Shown here in pieces: positions 53,754 to 63,252 of a DNA stretch of 64,000 bases. The stretch lies in assembly GCF_014397025.1 (NCBI RefSeq), contig NZ_JACJUO010000002.1, positions 434,001 to 498,000 of the forward strand, in the 5' to 3' direction. Made by a program: the position numbers and the translations under genes. This stretch comes from Ochrobactrum sp. Marseille-Q0166. GTDB lineage: Bacteria; Pseudomonadota; Alphaproteobacteria; Rhizobiales; Rhizobiaceae. Within the stretch, counting starts at the first letter, position 1; the number at the start of each line of letters is the position of its first letter. Below the pieces are notes generated by a model that saw only the letters and a program-made list of their open reading frames with translations, had not been told where the DNA came from and did no database searches.

Positions 53754-54164
53754 ATGGCTGCAGATAATACAAAGACTCCTGTTGGAGGTCTGGTTCTCGG
53801 CAAAGGTGATATTGAGATCAATGCCGGTTATCCAACCACAACACTGAAGGTTCGCAACACGGGTGACCGCCCTATTCAGGTGGGTTCCCATTATCATTTC
53901 TTTGAAGTGAATTCGGATCTCGAATTCGACCGCGAACAGGCATTCGGCAAGCGCCTTAACATTCCTGCAACCACCGCTTTGCGCTTTGAGCCGGGTGACG
54001 AGAAGCAGGTTGTTCTGGTGCCCTATCAGGGCAAGCAGCGCGTTCTCGGCTTTAACGGTCTGGTGAATGGCTGGGTTGGCGAAGAAAGCTACAACGAATC
54101 CCGTCCACGTCTGACGGATGCAATGGAACGCGTTGAGCGCTACGGCTTTAAAAACAAAGCTTGA
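53754..54164 (+). CDS. ureB: urease beta subunit
   Basis: A 136-residue Ure[101 protein letters not shown]. The C-terminal extension of about 30 residues beyond the core ([23 protein letters not shown]) is longer than in short UreB forms. AGGAGG precedes the ATG. Confidence 0.97.
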   Translation: MAADNTKTPVGGLVLGKGDIEINAGYPTTTLKVRNTGDRPIQVGSHYHFFEVNSDLEFDREQAFGKRLNIPATTALRFEPGDEKQVVLVPYQGKQRVLGFNGLVNGWVGEESYNESRPRLTDAMERVERYGFKNKA

Positions 54165-54200
54165 TTGCCCGCTCCGAAAACCAGCGAACAGGATACTGAA

Positions 54201-55913
54201 ATGGCTAAAATCTCACGGCAGCAATATTCGGATTTGTATGGTCCAACCACGGGCGATAAAATCCGTCTGGGCGACACGGATCTTTATATCGAGATCGAAA
54301 AAGACCTTCGCGTTTATGGTGAAGAAGCGGTTTATGGCGGCGGCAAGACCCTGCGTGACGGCATGGGCTATGACAACGAACTGACAAGCTCTGCCGGCGC
54401 ACCGGATCTGGTTATTACCAATGTGACAATCGTTGATGCTGTTCAGGGCGTTATCAAAGCAGACGTCGGTATTAAAAACGGCCTCATTTACGGCATTGGT
54501 AAAGCCGGCAATCCGTCCACCATGTCGGGTGTTACGTTGCCTCTCGGACCGGGAACCGATGCAATCTCGGGCGAGCATCTCATTTTGACGGCAGGCGGCA
54601 TTGACGCGCACGTTCACTTCATTTCGCCACAGCAGGCACAAGCGGCTCTTAGCAACGGTGTAACGACGCTGTTTGGCGGCGGTGTGGGCCCAACGGACGG
54701 TACGAACGGCACAACCATTACGCCGGGAACCTGGAACATCGAAATGATGTTGCGTTCTTTTGACAGCTGGCCGGTAAATGCGGGCGTTCTCGGCAAGGGC
54801 AATTCGTCCTCGGTAGTAACGATCGAAGAGCAGATCAGAGCCGGCGCGATGGGTCTTAAAATCCATGAAGACTGGGGCAGTACGCCGGAAGCAATCCGCA
54901 CATCGCTGACTGTTGCGGATAAATTTGATATTCAGGTCTGTATCCACACCGATACGCTGAACGAAGCCGGTTTCGTTGAAAACACGATTGCCGCTTTTGA
55001 AGGCCGCACCATCCACACCTATCACACCGAAGGTGCAGGCGGCGGACATGCGCCCGATATCATCCGTGTTGCAGGCCAGTCGAACGTCATTCCAAGCTCG
55101 ACCAATCCGACACTGCCTTATGGCATCAATTCGCAGGCCGAATTGTTCGATATGACAATGATCTGTCACAATCTCAGCCCGAAGATTCCGACCGACGTTG
55201 CTTTCGCTGAAAGCCGCGTGCGCCCGGAAACCATTGCAGCTGAAAACGTGCTGCATGATATTGGTGCTATCTCTATCCTGTCGAGCGACAGTCAGGCCAT
55301 GGGTCGCGTCGGTGAAAACTGGATGCGCACCATCCAGACGGCGCATCTGATGAAGACCCGCTTCGGTGCTTATGACGGTGACAAATCCGGCAACGACAAC
55401 CAGCGCGTGCTGCGTTTCGTTTCCAAGGTTACGATCAATCCGGCGATTGCCCAGGGCGTTTCGCATGTTGTGGGTTCGATCGAAATCGGCAAAATGGCGG
55501 ACCTCGTGCTATGGGAACCTGCATTCTTTGGTGCCAAGCCAAAGATGGTTATCAAGGGCGGCATGATCTCATGGGCGCTCATGGGTGATCCGAACGCATC
55601 GCTGCCGACGCCGCAGCCAGTCATATATCGTCCAATGTACGGACAATTCGGTTCCGCATCGCCGAAAACCCGTGTCACTTTCACATCGGCGGCCGGTTTC
55701 GAGAATGGCATCGTGGACCGTTATGAACTGAAATCTCAGGTCGTGCCGGTGTACAACACACGCGCCATCAGCAAGGAATCAATGGTGCGCAACAATGCAT
55801 TGCCAACCATTGAAGTGAACCCTGAAACCTTCGCTGTTACTGTTGACGGCAAGCACGCCACTGTTGAGCCCGCGACGAGTGTGCCTCTGACGCAGCTTTA
55901 TTTCTTCAGCTGA
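54201..55913 (+). CDS. ureC: urease alpha (catalytic) subunit
   Basis: A 570-residue UreC. Nickel ligands are the HVH pair at residues 137 and 139 ([14 protein letters not shown]), the lysine of [12 protein letters not shown] (carbamylated), [27 protein letters not shown], and the aspartate of [12 protein letters not shown]. The active-site flap reads [22 protein letters not shown]: the cysteine and the following catalytic histidine are kept, but the next residue is N where many ureases have H. Start ATG 54201 begins [26 protein letters not shown], as expected; a TTG-started extension is rejected. Hydrolyses urea to ammonia and carbamate. Confidence 0.97.
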   Translation: MAKISRQQYSDLYGPTTGDKIRLGDTDLYIEIEKDLRVYGEEAVYGGGKTLRDGMGYDNELTSSAGAPDLVITNVTIVDAVQGVIKADVGIKNGLIYGIGKAGNPSTMSGVTLPLGPGTDAISGEHLILTAGGIDAHVHFISPQQAQAALSNGVTTLFGGGVGPTDGTNGTTITPGTWNIEMMLRSFDSWPVNAGVLGKGNSSSVVTIEEQIRAGAMGLKIHEDWGSTPEAIRTSLTVADKFDIQVCIHTDTLNEAGFVENTIAAFEGRTIHTYHTEGAGGGHAPDIIRVAGQSNVIPSSTNPTLPYGINSQAELFDMTMICHNLSPKIPTDVAFAESRVRPETIAAENVLHDIGAISILSSDSQAMGRVGENWMRTIQTAHLMKTRFGAYDGDKSGNDNQRVLRFVSKVTINPAIAQGVSHVVGSIEIGKMADLVLWEPAFFGAKPKMVIKGGMISWALMGDPNASLPTPQPVIYRPMYGQFGSASPKTRVTFTSAAGFENGIVDRYELKSQVVPVYNTRAISKESMVRNNALPTIEVNPETFAVTVDGKHATVEPATSVPLTQLYFFS

Positions 55914-55924
55914 TGTAAAATTCA

Positions 55925-55947
55925 CGGGAGGGTTATCAGCCCTCCCG
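55925..55947 (+). promoter_or_regulatory. stem-loop between ureC and ureE
   Basis: CGGGAGGG (55925-55932) pairs fully with CCCTCCCG (55940-55947), loop of 7. No T run follows. It could act as an mRNA 3' stabiliser for ureABC or a weak attenuator separating structural from accessory genes. Confidence 0.55.
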
Positions 55948-56054
55948 CGTTCACTTAAAAAGTTTCGTTTTCGCTTTGAATGCAATGCAGAATAATGCCG
56001 CTTTCAGCTGCATTTCCGACTGCCGGATATGAAGCATAAGCTTCCGGAGGAACT

Positions 56055-56735
56055 ATGATTCTCGTTGAGAAGACACTCGGTAACATCAAGGATTCCGTGT
56101 GGCATGATCGTTCACATCATGCACAGGTCGATTATCTCGCGCTAGAACAATGGGAAGCACCCAAGAGCCGCCTGCGTAAGGCCAGTGAAGGTGGCGTCGA
56201 GCTTGCCATTTCTCTGCCGCGCTCGGAACATCTGCATGATGGCGATGTGCTCCATTATGATGAAGCTGCGAACATCATCGTTGTAGCACGCATTGCGCTG
56301 AAAGAAGTGATGGTCATCGAGCTTCAGGGGTTGGAAGAACTGGCACCGCAGGAAATTCTGCGTATCTGCTTTGAACTCGGTCATGGTCTGGGCAATCAGC
56401 ACTGGCCAGCAGTCATCAAGGGAACGACGGTTTATGTGCCGCTTTCTGTCGATCAGAAAGTCATGGCCTCTGTCATGCGCACCCACGCATTTGATCGCGT
56501 AAAGACGTATTTTGCGCCGGGCGAAGAAATCGCAGCGAAGCTCGATGCCAAGGAAGTGCGCATGCTTTTTGCGGGTGCCGACGCGACCCCGCATCATCAT
56601 CACGACATGCACAAACATTCTCATTCCCATAGCCATTCCCATGATCACCATCATGATCATGGCGACCACTCGCATTCCCATGACCACAGCCATGAGCATT
56701 CGCATGACCATCATCACGGCCACAATCACAGGTAA
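56055..56735 (+). CDS. ureE: urease accessory protein UreE with histidine-rich tail
   Basis: A 226-residue nickel metallochaperone. The N-terminal peptide-binding domain shows DYLALEQWEAPKSRLRKASEGGVELAISLPRSEHLHDGDVLHYD. The central metal domain has FELGHGLGNQHWPAVIKGTTVYVPL, with the conserved GNQHW histidine. From about residue 180 the tail is almost pure His/Asp/Ser (roughly half histidine), which would store many nickel ions. GGAGGAACT ends just before the ATG. It passes nickel to the UreD-UreF-UreG complex. Confidence 0.96.
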   Translation: MILVEKTLGNIKDSVWHDRSHHAQVDYLALEQWEAPKSRLRKASEGGVELAISLPRSEHLHDGDVLHYDEAANIIVVARIALKEVMVIELQGLEELAPQEILRICFELGHGLGNQHWPAVIKGTTVYVPLSVDQKVMASVMRTHAFDRVKTYFAPGEEIAAKLDAKEVRMLFAGADATPHHHHDMHKHSHSHSHSHDHHHDHGDHSHSHDHSHEHSHDHHHGHNHR

Positions 56736-56738
56736 TCC

Positions 56739-57461
56739 ATGTCAGGCATGAAGAACGAAGAACCACGTCCAATGCAGGATATGGTTCTTCTGGCAAAATT
56801 GCTGCAATTCTCGGACTCAACACTGCCTGTTGGTGCATTTGCATTCTCAAACGGCCTTGAATCTGCCTTGCAGACCGAGGTCGTGACCAATCCGGAAAGC
56901 TTGCATCGTTTTGTTGAGCTGGTGGTCCGCCAGGCAGCCCACATGGATGGCATCGCTTTTATCCATTCTCATCGCGCCATTCTGGTCGGTGACTATGAAA
57001 GCGTGCTGGCTGCGGATCATGAAATCTGGAATCGCAGAGTGGGCGAAGAGCAACAGCTTATGCTTGCGCGTATGGGCAAGAAATTTGCAGAGCTCTCTCT
57101 CAAGATCAGCGATTTCCCACCGCTTGAGCGCTGGCTAAAAGACATCAAATCCGGTGCTACACCGGGATGTTTTCCAATCGGCCAGGCGATGGCTCTGGCG
57201 CATATGGGTGCGGATGAACGGCAAGCCTTTGTGGTGCATCAATATGGCGTTGCATCGATGATCTTAAGTGCTGCGGTACGCCTGATGCGTATTGATCATC
57301 TGGATACACAGCGCATATTGTTTGCGGTCCAGAGCCGGGTCGAAAGTGACTATGAGGATGTGCAGGGGCTGGCACTTGATGAAATGTCGAGTTTTGCGCC
57401 AGTCTTTGACGTTCTCGTCGCGCATCACACAAAAACGCATGTCCGTCTATTTATGAACTAA
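56739..57461 (+). CDS. ureF: urease accessory protein UreF
   Basis: A 240-residue UreF: LAKLLQFSDSTLPVGAFAFSNGLESALQTEVVTN, then QAVALAHM-type GCFPIGQAMALAHMGADERQAFVVHQYGVASMILSAAVRLMRIDHLDTQRIL. It lies 3 bases after ureE. UreF binds UreD and gates UreG's GTPase during nickel insertion. The ATGs at 56739, 56751 and 56772 are all possible starts. Confidence 0.93.
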   Translation: MSGMKNEEPRPMQDMVLLAKLLQFSDSTLPVGAFAFSNGLESALQTEVVTNPESLHRFVELVVRQAAHMDGIAFIHSHRAILVGDYESVLAADHEIWNRRVGEEQQLMLARMGKKFAELSLKISDFPPLERWLKDIKSGATPGCFPIGQAMALAHMGADERQAFVVHQYGVASMILSAAVRLMRIDHLDTQRILFAVQSRVESDYEDVQGLALDEMSSFAPVFDVLVAHHTKTHVRLFMN

Positions 57462-57462
57462 A

Positions 57463-57506
57463 GCACATCCCGAAGAGCGGGAACGGGTTTTCGGAATTAG
57501 ATGCGC
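57463..57506. repeat. short palindromic intergenic repeat copy, ureF-ureG gap
   Basis: GCACATCCCGAAGAGCGGGA then CGGGTTTTCGGAATTAGATG, ending GCGC. Well preserved copy in the gap between two operon genes. Confidence 0.65.
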
Positions 57507-57578
57507 GCAAAAGCAGACACACAGCGCAGTCTGAAAACTGGAAATGCTGGAAATAGCGTCTTGAAACAGGAATGAACC

Positions 57579-58226
57579 ATGAAGAAGATTACACGTATTG
57601 GTATCGGCGGACCTGTGGGTTCGGGCAAGACGGCAGTTATTGAAACGATCACGCCGCGGCTGATTGAAATGGGCATCAAACCCCTTATCATCACCAACGA
57701 CGTTGTGACGACAGAAGATGCCAAGCAGGTGCGTCGTACGCTGAACGGTATTCTGATCGAGGAAAAGATCGTCGGCGTTGAAACAGGTGCATGTCCCCAC
57801 ACGGCTGTGCGTGAAGATCCTTCAATGAACATTGCAGCCGTTGAAGAGCTGGAAGAAAAATATCCCGACAGCGATGTTATTCTGATTGAATCGGGTGGTG
57901 ATAATCTGACGCTCACATTCAGCCCGGCGCTTGCCGATTTCTATATTTATGTGATCGACGTTGCAGCCGGCGATAAAATTCCACGCAAGAATGGTGCAGG
58001 TGTCTGCCAGTCGGATATTCTGGTGATCAACAAGAAGGATCTGGCACCTTATGTCGGTGCGAGCCTTGAGGTTATGGACCGCGATTCCAAGCTTATGCGC
58101 GGCAAGAAGCCATTTGTCTTCACCAATTGCAAAACCGGCGAAGGCATTGATGATTTGATGCAATTGATCCTCGATATGGCGCTGTTTGACGTCAAGCCCG
58201 TTGTTCAAACAGAAGCGGCTGGGTAA
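57579..58226 (+). CDS. ureG: urease accessory GTPase UreG
   Basis: A 215-residue SIMIBI GTPase. P-loop [28 protein letters not shown], the metal motif [19 protein letters not shown] (CPH binds nickel), [18 protein letters not shown], and the G4 block [18 protein letters not shown]. It delivers nickel to urease with GTP hydrolysis. The gene is 117 bases after ureF because of the inserted repeat. Confidence 0.97.
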   Translation: MKKITRIGIGGPVGSGKTAVIETITPRLIEMGIKPLIITNDVVTTEDAKQVRRTLNGILIEEKIVGVETGACPHTAVREDPSMNIAAVEELEEKYPDSDVILIESGGDNLTLTFSPALADFYIYVIDVAAGDKIPRKNGAGVCQSDILVINKKDLAPYVGASLEVMDRDSKLMRGKKPFVFTNCKTGEGIDDLMQLILDMALFDVKPVVQTEAAG

Positions 58227-58230
58227 ACGC

Positions 58231-59166
58231 ATGAGCCTTCACGAGCGACTAAGCCGACTTGATGCAGCCAGAGAACTGAAGGGGTATCATAACCAGCCCG
58301 CGCAGATGCGCGCAGCCGGACCGGGTAAAATCGGCGAACTTCGTCTTGGCTTCTCGGTGCGCAATGGTCGCTCAGTGCTGCATGATCTCTATCGCGTATC
58401 GCCTCTTCTCGTACAGCAGGCGCTGTACTGGGACGAGGCGATGCCAGAGCTGCCAATCTGTTCGATCATATCGATTGGCGGCGGCATTTTGCAGGGCGAT
58501 CGTTACAAGATCGATATTCATGTTGGCGAAAATGCCTGCGCGCAAGTGACGTCGCAGGGCGCAAACCGTGTTCATCAGATGGACGCGAATTACGCCTCGC
58601 AATATCAGACAGTGACAGTGGAGGCGGGCGCATATCTTGAATATCTTCCCGACTTCACTATTCCCTATCGTAACTCGCGTTTCATCAACCAGACTGACAT
58701 TGTGATCGATGAGACTGCAACCCTCATCTATGGCGAGATGATGATGACGGGACGCAAGCATCATCATGAGAGCGAGAGGTTCGGTTTCGATCTTCTCTCA
58801 ATGATGGTTTCGGTCAAACGCCCGGACGGAAAGCGGCTTTTCACGGATAAAGTTCTGATTGAAAAGGGTAATCCAACTATCGACTTCGCAGGTGTCATGC
58901 GCGGTTTCGATGCTTTTGCCAATATTGTCTGCATTACGCCACCCGATGTTGCCGCACGTATCAAGGAACGTGTTGAGGTGAATTTCAGCACCGATGCACC
59001 ACGTGCAATATCTGGCGTATCGATGTTGCCCAACAATGCTGGGCTGATGCTGCGCGCAGTTGGTATCGAAAGCTATGACGTTCGCGCCGAAGTGCGGAAT
59101 TTTTGGAAAATTGTTCGCGAAGAAGCGCGCGGACGGACTTTGCCTGAGGAGTTTCTCTGGCGTTAA
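58231..59166 (+). CDS. ureD: urease accessory protein UreD
   Basis: A 311-residue UreD/UreH: SVLHDLYRVSPLLVQQALYWDEAMPELPICSIISIGGGILQGDRYKIDIHVGENACAQVTSQGANRVHQMDAN, DFTIPYRNSRFINQTDIVID, GEMMMTGRKHHHESERFGF. It is the platform on which UreF and UreG act on the apoenzyme. ATG 58231 lies 4 bases after ureG; the open frame overlapping ureG is rejected. Confidence 0.95.
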   Translation: MSLHERLSRLDAARELKGYHNQPAQMRAAGPGKIGELRLGFSVRNGRSVLHDLYRVSPLLVQQALYWDEAMPELPICSIISIGGGILQGDRYKIDIHVGENACAQVTSQGANRVHQMDANYASQYQTVTVEAGAYLEYLPDFTIPYRNSRFINQTDIVIDETATLIYGEMMMTGRKHHHESERFGFDLLSMMVSVKRPDGKRLFTDKVLIEKGNPTIDFAGVMRGFDAFANIVCITPPDVAARIKERVEVNFSTDAPRAISGVSMLPNNAGLMLRAVGIESYDVRAEVRNFWKIVREEARGRTLPEEFLWR

Positions 59167-59167
59167 A

Positions 59168-59212
59168 ACGCATCTCGGAAACTAAGGACGGGTTTTCGGA
59201 CAAGATGCGCGT
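59168..59212. repeat. short palindromic intergenic repeat copy, ureD-ureT gap
   Basis: ACGCATCTCGGAAACTAAGG then CGGGTTTTCGGACAAGATGC, ending GCGT. The ends GCATCT and AGATGC are complementary. Confidence 0.65.
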
Positions 59213-59258
59213 TAAACATCGAAACGTGCCTTCGATTTGATTAAGAGGGGTTAGCGAA

Positions 59259-60239
59259 ATGGCAGAGAAGAAAGTTAGTTTTCCGATCGCGTGTCTGCGT
59301 GGCGCGGGACAGGTGTTCTTTATGGAGAACGCTATCACCGGCGTATTGTTTTTCGCAGCAATTGCCTATGCATCTTATGCGACCGGCATATGGGCAACGA
59401 CAATCGGTGCCGTTATTGGCCTCATTGTTGCGACGCTGACCGCGCATCTGCTTGATTGCGACGAACCGTCGATCGGTTCCGGCCTGTTTGGTTTCAACGG
59501 CATCCTTGTCGGGGTTGCGCTGCCCACCTTCATAGCAGCGACGCCGCAGCTCTGGTTCTATATCATTATTGGGGCCGCCGTCAGCACGGTTGTCACCGCC
59601 ACATTCAGTGCCACACTGACCAAAAGCTGGGGCATACCCGGTTCGACCGGGCCATTTGTTCTCACAGGTTGGCTAATGGTCGCTGCCGCTTATTCGTTCG
59701 GTGCACTTGATGTAACCGGTGACAGCCCGAAGCTTGCATCGGATTATCTGCAGGGTGCTGCCAGCATTCCCGCCAATATTGAGCTGGTGCAAATTTTCTT
59801 CCGCAATATTGCGCAGGTATTCCTGCTTGGGAATGAAGTGAGTGGCGCGCTCATTCTGATCGGTATTTTTGTCGCTTCGCGTCCAGCCGGAATTGCTGCA
59901 GCCCTCGGCTCGCTGATCGCCTTGATCACAGCAATAGGCATGCGGGCGGATCCGGCTGTTGTGATTCAGGGTCTCTATGGTTTCAGCTCGGTTCTGACAG
60001 CAATTGCCGTTGGAGTGGTTTTCCTCAAAACAGACGGTAAAGTCATCGCCTATGCATTGCTAGCAACCATCACGACGGTCTTCATTCAGGGTGCTTACGA
60101 CGTCATCATGTCACCGATGGGGCTACCGTCTTTCACAGCGCCCTATGTCCTGACGCTGTACCTGTTTATCGCACCAAAGAAACTGTTTGCGCCGCATCCT
60201 CACAAGCCGGTGTCCAAGCACCTCATAAGCGATAAATAA
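59259..60239 (+). CDS. ureT: urea transporter (UT family)
   Basis: A 326-residue membrane protein of the urea transporter family, with about ten helices in two repeats. The first repeat has GQVFFMENAITGVLFFAAIAYAS and LIVATLTAHLLDCDEPSIGSGLFGFNGILVGVALPTF. The second has QVFLLGNEVSGALILIGIFVASRPAGIAAALGSLIALITAI and GLYGFSSVLTAIAVGVVFL. The L-F-G-F-N-G and paired L-x-x-P-type motifs line the urea channel. It follows ureD after the repeat and probably belongs to the operon. Confidence 0.92.
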   Translation: MAEKKVSFPIACLRGAGQVFFMENAITGVLFFAAIAYASYATGIWATTIGAVIGLIVATLTAHLLDCDEPSIGSGLFGFNGILVGVALPTFIAATPQLWFYIIIGAAVSTVVTATFSATLTKSWGIPGSTGPFVLTGWLMVAAAYSFGALDVTGDSPKLASDYLQGAASIPANIELVQIFFRNIAQVFLLGNEVSGALILIGIFVASRPAGIAAALGSLIALITAIGMRADPAVVIQGLYGFSSVLTAIAVGVVFLKTDGKVIAYALLATITTVFIQGAYDVIMSPMGLPSFTAPYVLTLYLFIAPKKLFAPHPHKPVSKHLISDK

Positions 60240-60292
60240 TTTTTTGAAACAGGGACCTGTGGTTCTGAATTTCAATTCTGAAGGAAAAGAAC

Positions 60293-61534
60293 ATGCAATC
60301 TATAAGTGCTGGCGATACAGCCTTTCTTTTGATTTGTACTGCGCTGGTGTGCATGATGACACCGGCACTGGCTCTTTTTTACGGTGGCCTCGTACGCCAG
60401 CGTGATGTTCTGTCGATCATGATCCAGAACTTTGTCTGTATGGGTGTGATCGGCCTGATCTGGGTATTCGGCGGCTTCAGCCTCGCATTTGGTCCAACCG
60501 TCGGTGGCGTCATTGGCGACATCACCACCTATTTCGGCATGTACCATGTAGGCATTGAGCCAAACCCAACCTATGCGGCCAACGTGCCATTCATTCTGGT
60601 ATTTGCGTATCAGATGATGTTTGCCATCATCACGCCCGCACTGATGACGGGTGCCTTTGTCGGACGCTTCAAATTCGGCGCTTACCTTTTCTTCATCGCT
60701 TTCTGGACGATCCTTGTTTATCTGCCTGCCGCACATTGGATCTGGGGCGGCGGTTTCCTTGCAAAGCTTGGCGTTGTCGATTTTGCGGGTGGCATCGTCA
60801 TTCACGCTTCTGCTGGTTTCTCTGCATTGGCAGCAGCAAAATATCTTGGGAAACGTAAGCTCGCAAAAGGCCAAAAAGAATCGCAGCCTGCAAGCTTGCC
60901 GCTGGTTGCAATCGGTGCAGGTCTTCTATGGTTTGGCTGGTTTGGCTTCAATGCGGGCGGCGCCTACGCAGCCGATGCGCTGGCGGCTTATGCCTTCACC
61001 AACACCATGTTGGCTGGTTCCATCGCAATGCTCGTGTGGATGTTCTGGGAATGGAAAGAATCGGGACGCCCATCTTTCTCCGGCGTGCTGGTCGGTGCAG
61101 TGACTGGTCTTGCAACGATCACACCCGCTGCGGGCTATGTTGAACCAATGACCGCTCTGCTGATCGGTGCAATCGGCGCTTCCGTTTGCTTCAATGCAAA
61201 ATATGTTCAGAAGTGGCTCAAGGTCGATGATACGCTTGAAGTCTGGCGCGCGCACGGCGTGGGTGGCATGACGGGTGCTATCCTGATCGGTGTAACTGCA
61301 AGCTCAAACATCAATGCGGTATCTGCCAGCGCCTATCAGCTCGGCATTCAGGTCATGGCTGTTGCTATCGTTGCGATCTATGCGTGGATCATCACCATGA
61401 TCCTCCTCAAAATTCTCGATGCATTCGGTCATCTGCGCGTCCCTGATGAAGTGCAGGTCGAAGGTCTCGACGACAATCTCTACGGCGAAAATGCTTTCAG
61501 CCTTTGGGGCATGAAAAAGCAGATGGATAAGTAA
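60293..61534 (+). CDS. amt: ammonium transporter, Amt family
   Basis: A 413-residue Amt: DTAFLLICTALVCMMTPALALFYGGLVRQRDVLSIMIQNF, WIWGGGFLAKLGVVDFAGGIVIHASAGFSALAAAKYLG (the twin-His pore region starts here), FGWFGFNAGGAYAADALAAYAFTNTM, and VEVWRAHGVGG-type LEVWRAHGVGGMTGAILIG. Eleven helices expected. No GlnK gene is adjacent, unlike most amtB loci. Next to a urea channel and urease it would recapture or release ammonium produced inside the cell. Confidence 0.95.
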   Translation: MQSISAGDTAFLLICTALVCMMTPALALFYGGLVRQRDVLSIMIQNFVCMGVIGLIWVFGGFSLAFGPTVGGVIGDITTYFGMYHVGIEPNPTYAANVPFILVFAYQMMFAIITPALMTGAFVGRFKFGAYLFFIAFWTILVYLPAAHWIWGGGFLAKLGVVDFAGGIVIHASAGFSALAAAKYLGKRKLAKGQKESQPASLPLVAIGAGLLWFGWFGFNAGGAYAADALAAYAFTNTMLAGSIAMLVWMFWEWKESGRPSFSGVLVGAVTGLATITPAAGYVEPMTALLIGAIGASVCFNAKYVQKWLKVDDTLEVWRAHGVGGMTGAILIGVTASSNINAVSASAYQLGIQVMAVAIVAIYAWIITMILLKILDAFGHLRVPDEVQVEGLDDNLYGENAFSLWGMKKQMDK

Positions 61535-61553
61535 GCCATCCGTTAAAAAATAA

Positions 61554-61584
61554 AAAAGCCCGCATTCAATTTTTGCGGGCTTTT
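61554..61584 (+). terminator. Rho-independent terminator after amt
   Basis: AAAAGCCCGCA pairs with TGCGGGCTTTT around a short AT-rich loop, with a T run. Marks the end of the urease/urea/ammonium transcript. Confidence 0.88.
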
Positions 61585-61668
61585 CTTTCATATTCTCATA
61601 GACTTAAAGCAAAATAAATTTCGAATTTATCGATATACTTGTTGCCTCACTAAAATGCCGCCAGTAAG

Positions 61669-63252
61669 ATGATTTTGGAAAAAGATCATACTCCGAGGGC
61701 AAAAGTGAATTTCATCTCCGTTTCCTTTGCTGCCATTGTCGCGCTGGCATCAACGACCGCAGTCTACGCCCAGCCAAAAGATACTCTGGTTCTGGCGATT
61801 GGTGGCGAACCGGATAACGGGTTTGATCCTCTCGCAGGGTGGGGCGGTTATGGAAATCCGCTGTTTCAGTCCACGCTTCTGCGCCGTGACGTCAATCTCG
61901 ATACCGTCCCTGATCTGGCGACCAGTTGGACACTGTCGGACGACCGCAAAGTCTGGACCTTGAAACTGCGCCACGACGTTCAGTTTTCTAACGGCACTCC
62001 GGTCACGGCAGAAGATGTGGCTTTTACTTTCAACAAGGCAAAGGCGTCTGCCAACGCGATTGATCTGAGCGTTATGGAAAAAGCTGAAGCCGTGGATAAG
62101 GACACGGTCCGTATTTCTCTCAGCAAGCCATGGATCACCTTTGTCGAAGCCTTCTATACGCTTGGCATTGTGCCAGCGGCTTCATACGGTCCTGATTACG
62201 GCCGTAAGCCCGTTGGTTCCGGGCCTTATAAATTTGTCGCGTGGAATGAAGGCGAGCAGCTTATTGTTGAACGCAATGATGCCTATTACGGTGACAAGGG
62301 ACCATTTAAAAAAATTACTTTCCTCTTTACCGGTGAGGCTCCCGGACTGGCGGCCGCGAATGCTGGCGCTGTCGATATGGTGGCTGTTCCGGCACAGTTA
62401 GCAGATGCTGTTCCAAATGGCTTTCAGGCGGTTCCGGTTCAAACCGTCGATAATCGGGGACTGAGCCTGCCTTTTACGAAGCCACATGATGTCGATGGCC
62501 GCAAAGTCGGAAATGCTGTGACGTCGGACCCGGCCATTCGCAAGGCGATCAATATGGGCATTGATCGCAAGCTTGTCGTTGATGTTGCCCTGCATGGACA
62601 TGGCACACCGGCGTTTGGTCCGGCAGACGGGCTGCCATGGGCAGGTAAGGCTGACACGATCGAGTTTAATCTTGAGGGCGCAAAGGCAATTCTTGATGAA
62701 GCTGGCTGGATTGCCAGCGACGATGGAATCCGCGTCAAAGATGGCATCCGTGCAGCGTTTCCAATTCATTATCCTGCCAGTGATGCGACAAGGCAGGCAC
62801 TCGCTGAAACCTCGGCAGAACTGTTGCGTCCCCTTGGGATCGAAGCAACGCCTCAAGGGGGTAGCTGGGATGCCATTGGCCGCGTCATGCATTCAGAACC
62901 CGTTGTGTTCGGGTTCGGCAGTCATTCGCCTTACCAGCTTTACAGTTTGTTCGCAAAAAAGCTTGGTGGCGTCGAATATATGAACCCAAGCTACTACGCC
63001 AATCCTGAGGTTGAGGCGCTGTTCGAGAAGGCGCAGGGGGCTGAAAGCCTTGAAGCTTCAATGCCTTACTGGTCAGAGGCTGCGGATTATTATGGCCTGA
63101 AGGGCGATAACTCGTGGGCATGGCTCATCAATATCAATCATGTGTATTTCGTGAACAAATGTCTGGATCTGGGCAAAACGCAGATTGAGCCGCACGGACA
63201 TGGCTGGCCGGTCACTGCAACAATTGCAAACTGGCGGTGGACCTGCGAGTGA
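61669..63252 (+). CDS. nickel/peptide-type ABC transporter substrate-binding protein
   Basis: A 527-residue family 5 binding protein (NikA/DppA type). A hydrophobic signal (FISVSFAAIVALASTTAVYAQ) is followed by KDTLVLAIGGEPDNGFDPLAGWGGYGNPLFQSTLL, PDLATSWTLSDDRKVWTLKLRHDVQFSNGTPVTAEDVAFTFN, and VGSGPYKFVAWNEGEQLIVERNDAYYG. It may start at ATG 61669 or at GTG 61705, which has GAGGG 5 bases before it. The next gene is its permease. Nickel supply for urease is inferred from nikR and the ure genes; di- or oligopeptide uptake cannot be excluded. Confidence 0.85.
   Translation: MILEKDHTPRAKVNFISVSFAAIVALASTTAVYAQPKDTLVLAIGGEPDNGFDPLAGWGGYGNPLFQSTLLRRDVNLDTVPDLATSWTLSDDRKVWTLKLRHDVQFSNGTPVTAEDVAFTFNKAKASANAIDLSVMEKAEAVDKDTVRISLSKPWITFVEAFYTLGIVPAASYGPDYGRKPVGSGPYKFVAWNEGEQLIVERNDAYYGDKGPFKKITFLFTGEAPGLAAANAGAVDMVAVPAQLADAVPNGFQAVPVQTVDNRGLSLPFTKPHDVDGRKVGNAVTSDPAIRKAINMGIDRKLVVDVALHGHGTPAFGPADGLPWAGKADTIEFNLEGAKAILDEAGWIASDDGIRVKDGIRAAFPIHYPASDATRQALAETSAELLRPLGIEATPQGGSWDAIGRVMHSEPVVFGFGSHSPYQLYSLFAKKLGGVEYMNPSYYANPEVEALFEKAQGAESLEASMPYWSEAADYYGLKGDNSWAWLININHVYFVNKCLDLGKTQIEPHGHGWPVTATIANWRWTCE

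Noticed and set aside
54213..55466. A 417-codon minus-strand frame opposite ureC
   Set aside because: Long but without any recognisable domain; ureC is unambiguous.
56590..56730. His-codon repeat region as a separate tandem repeat or CRISPR-like array
   Set aside because: It is in frame with UreE and encodes the usual histidine tail; repeat units are irregular.
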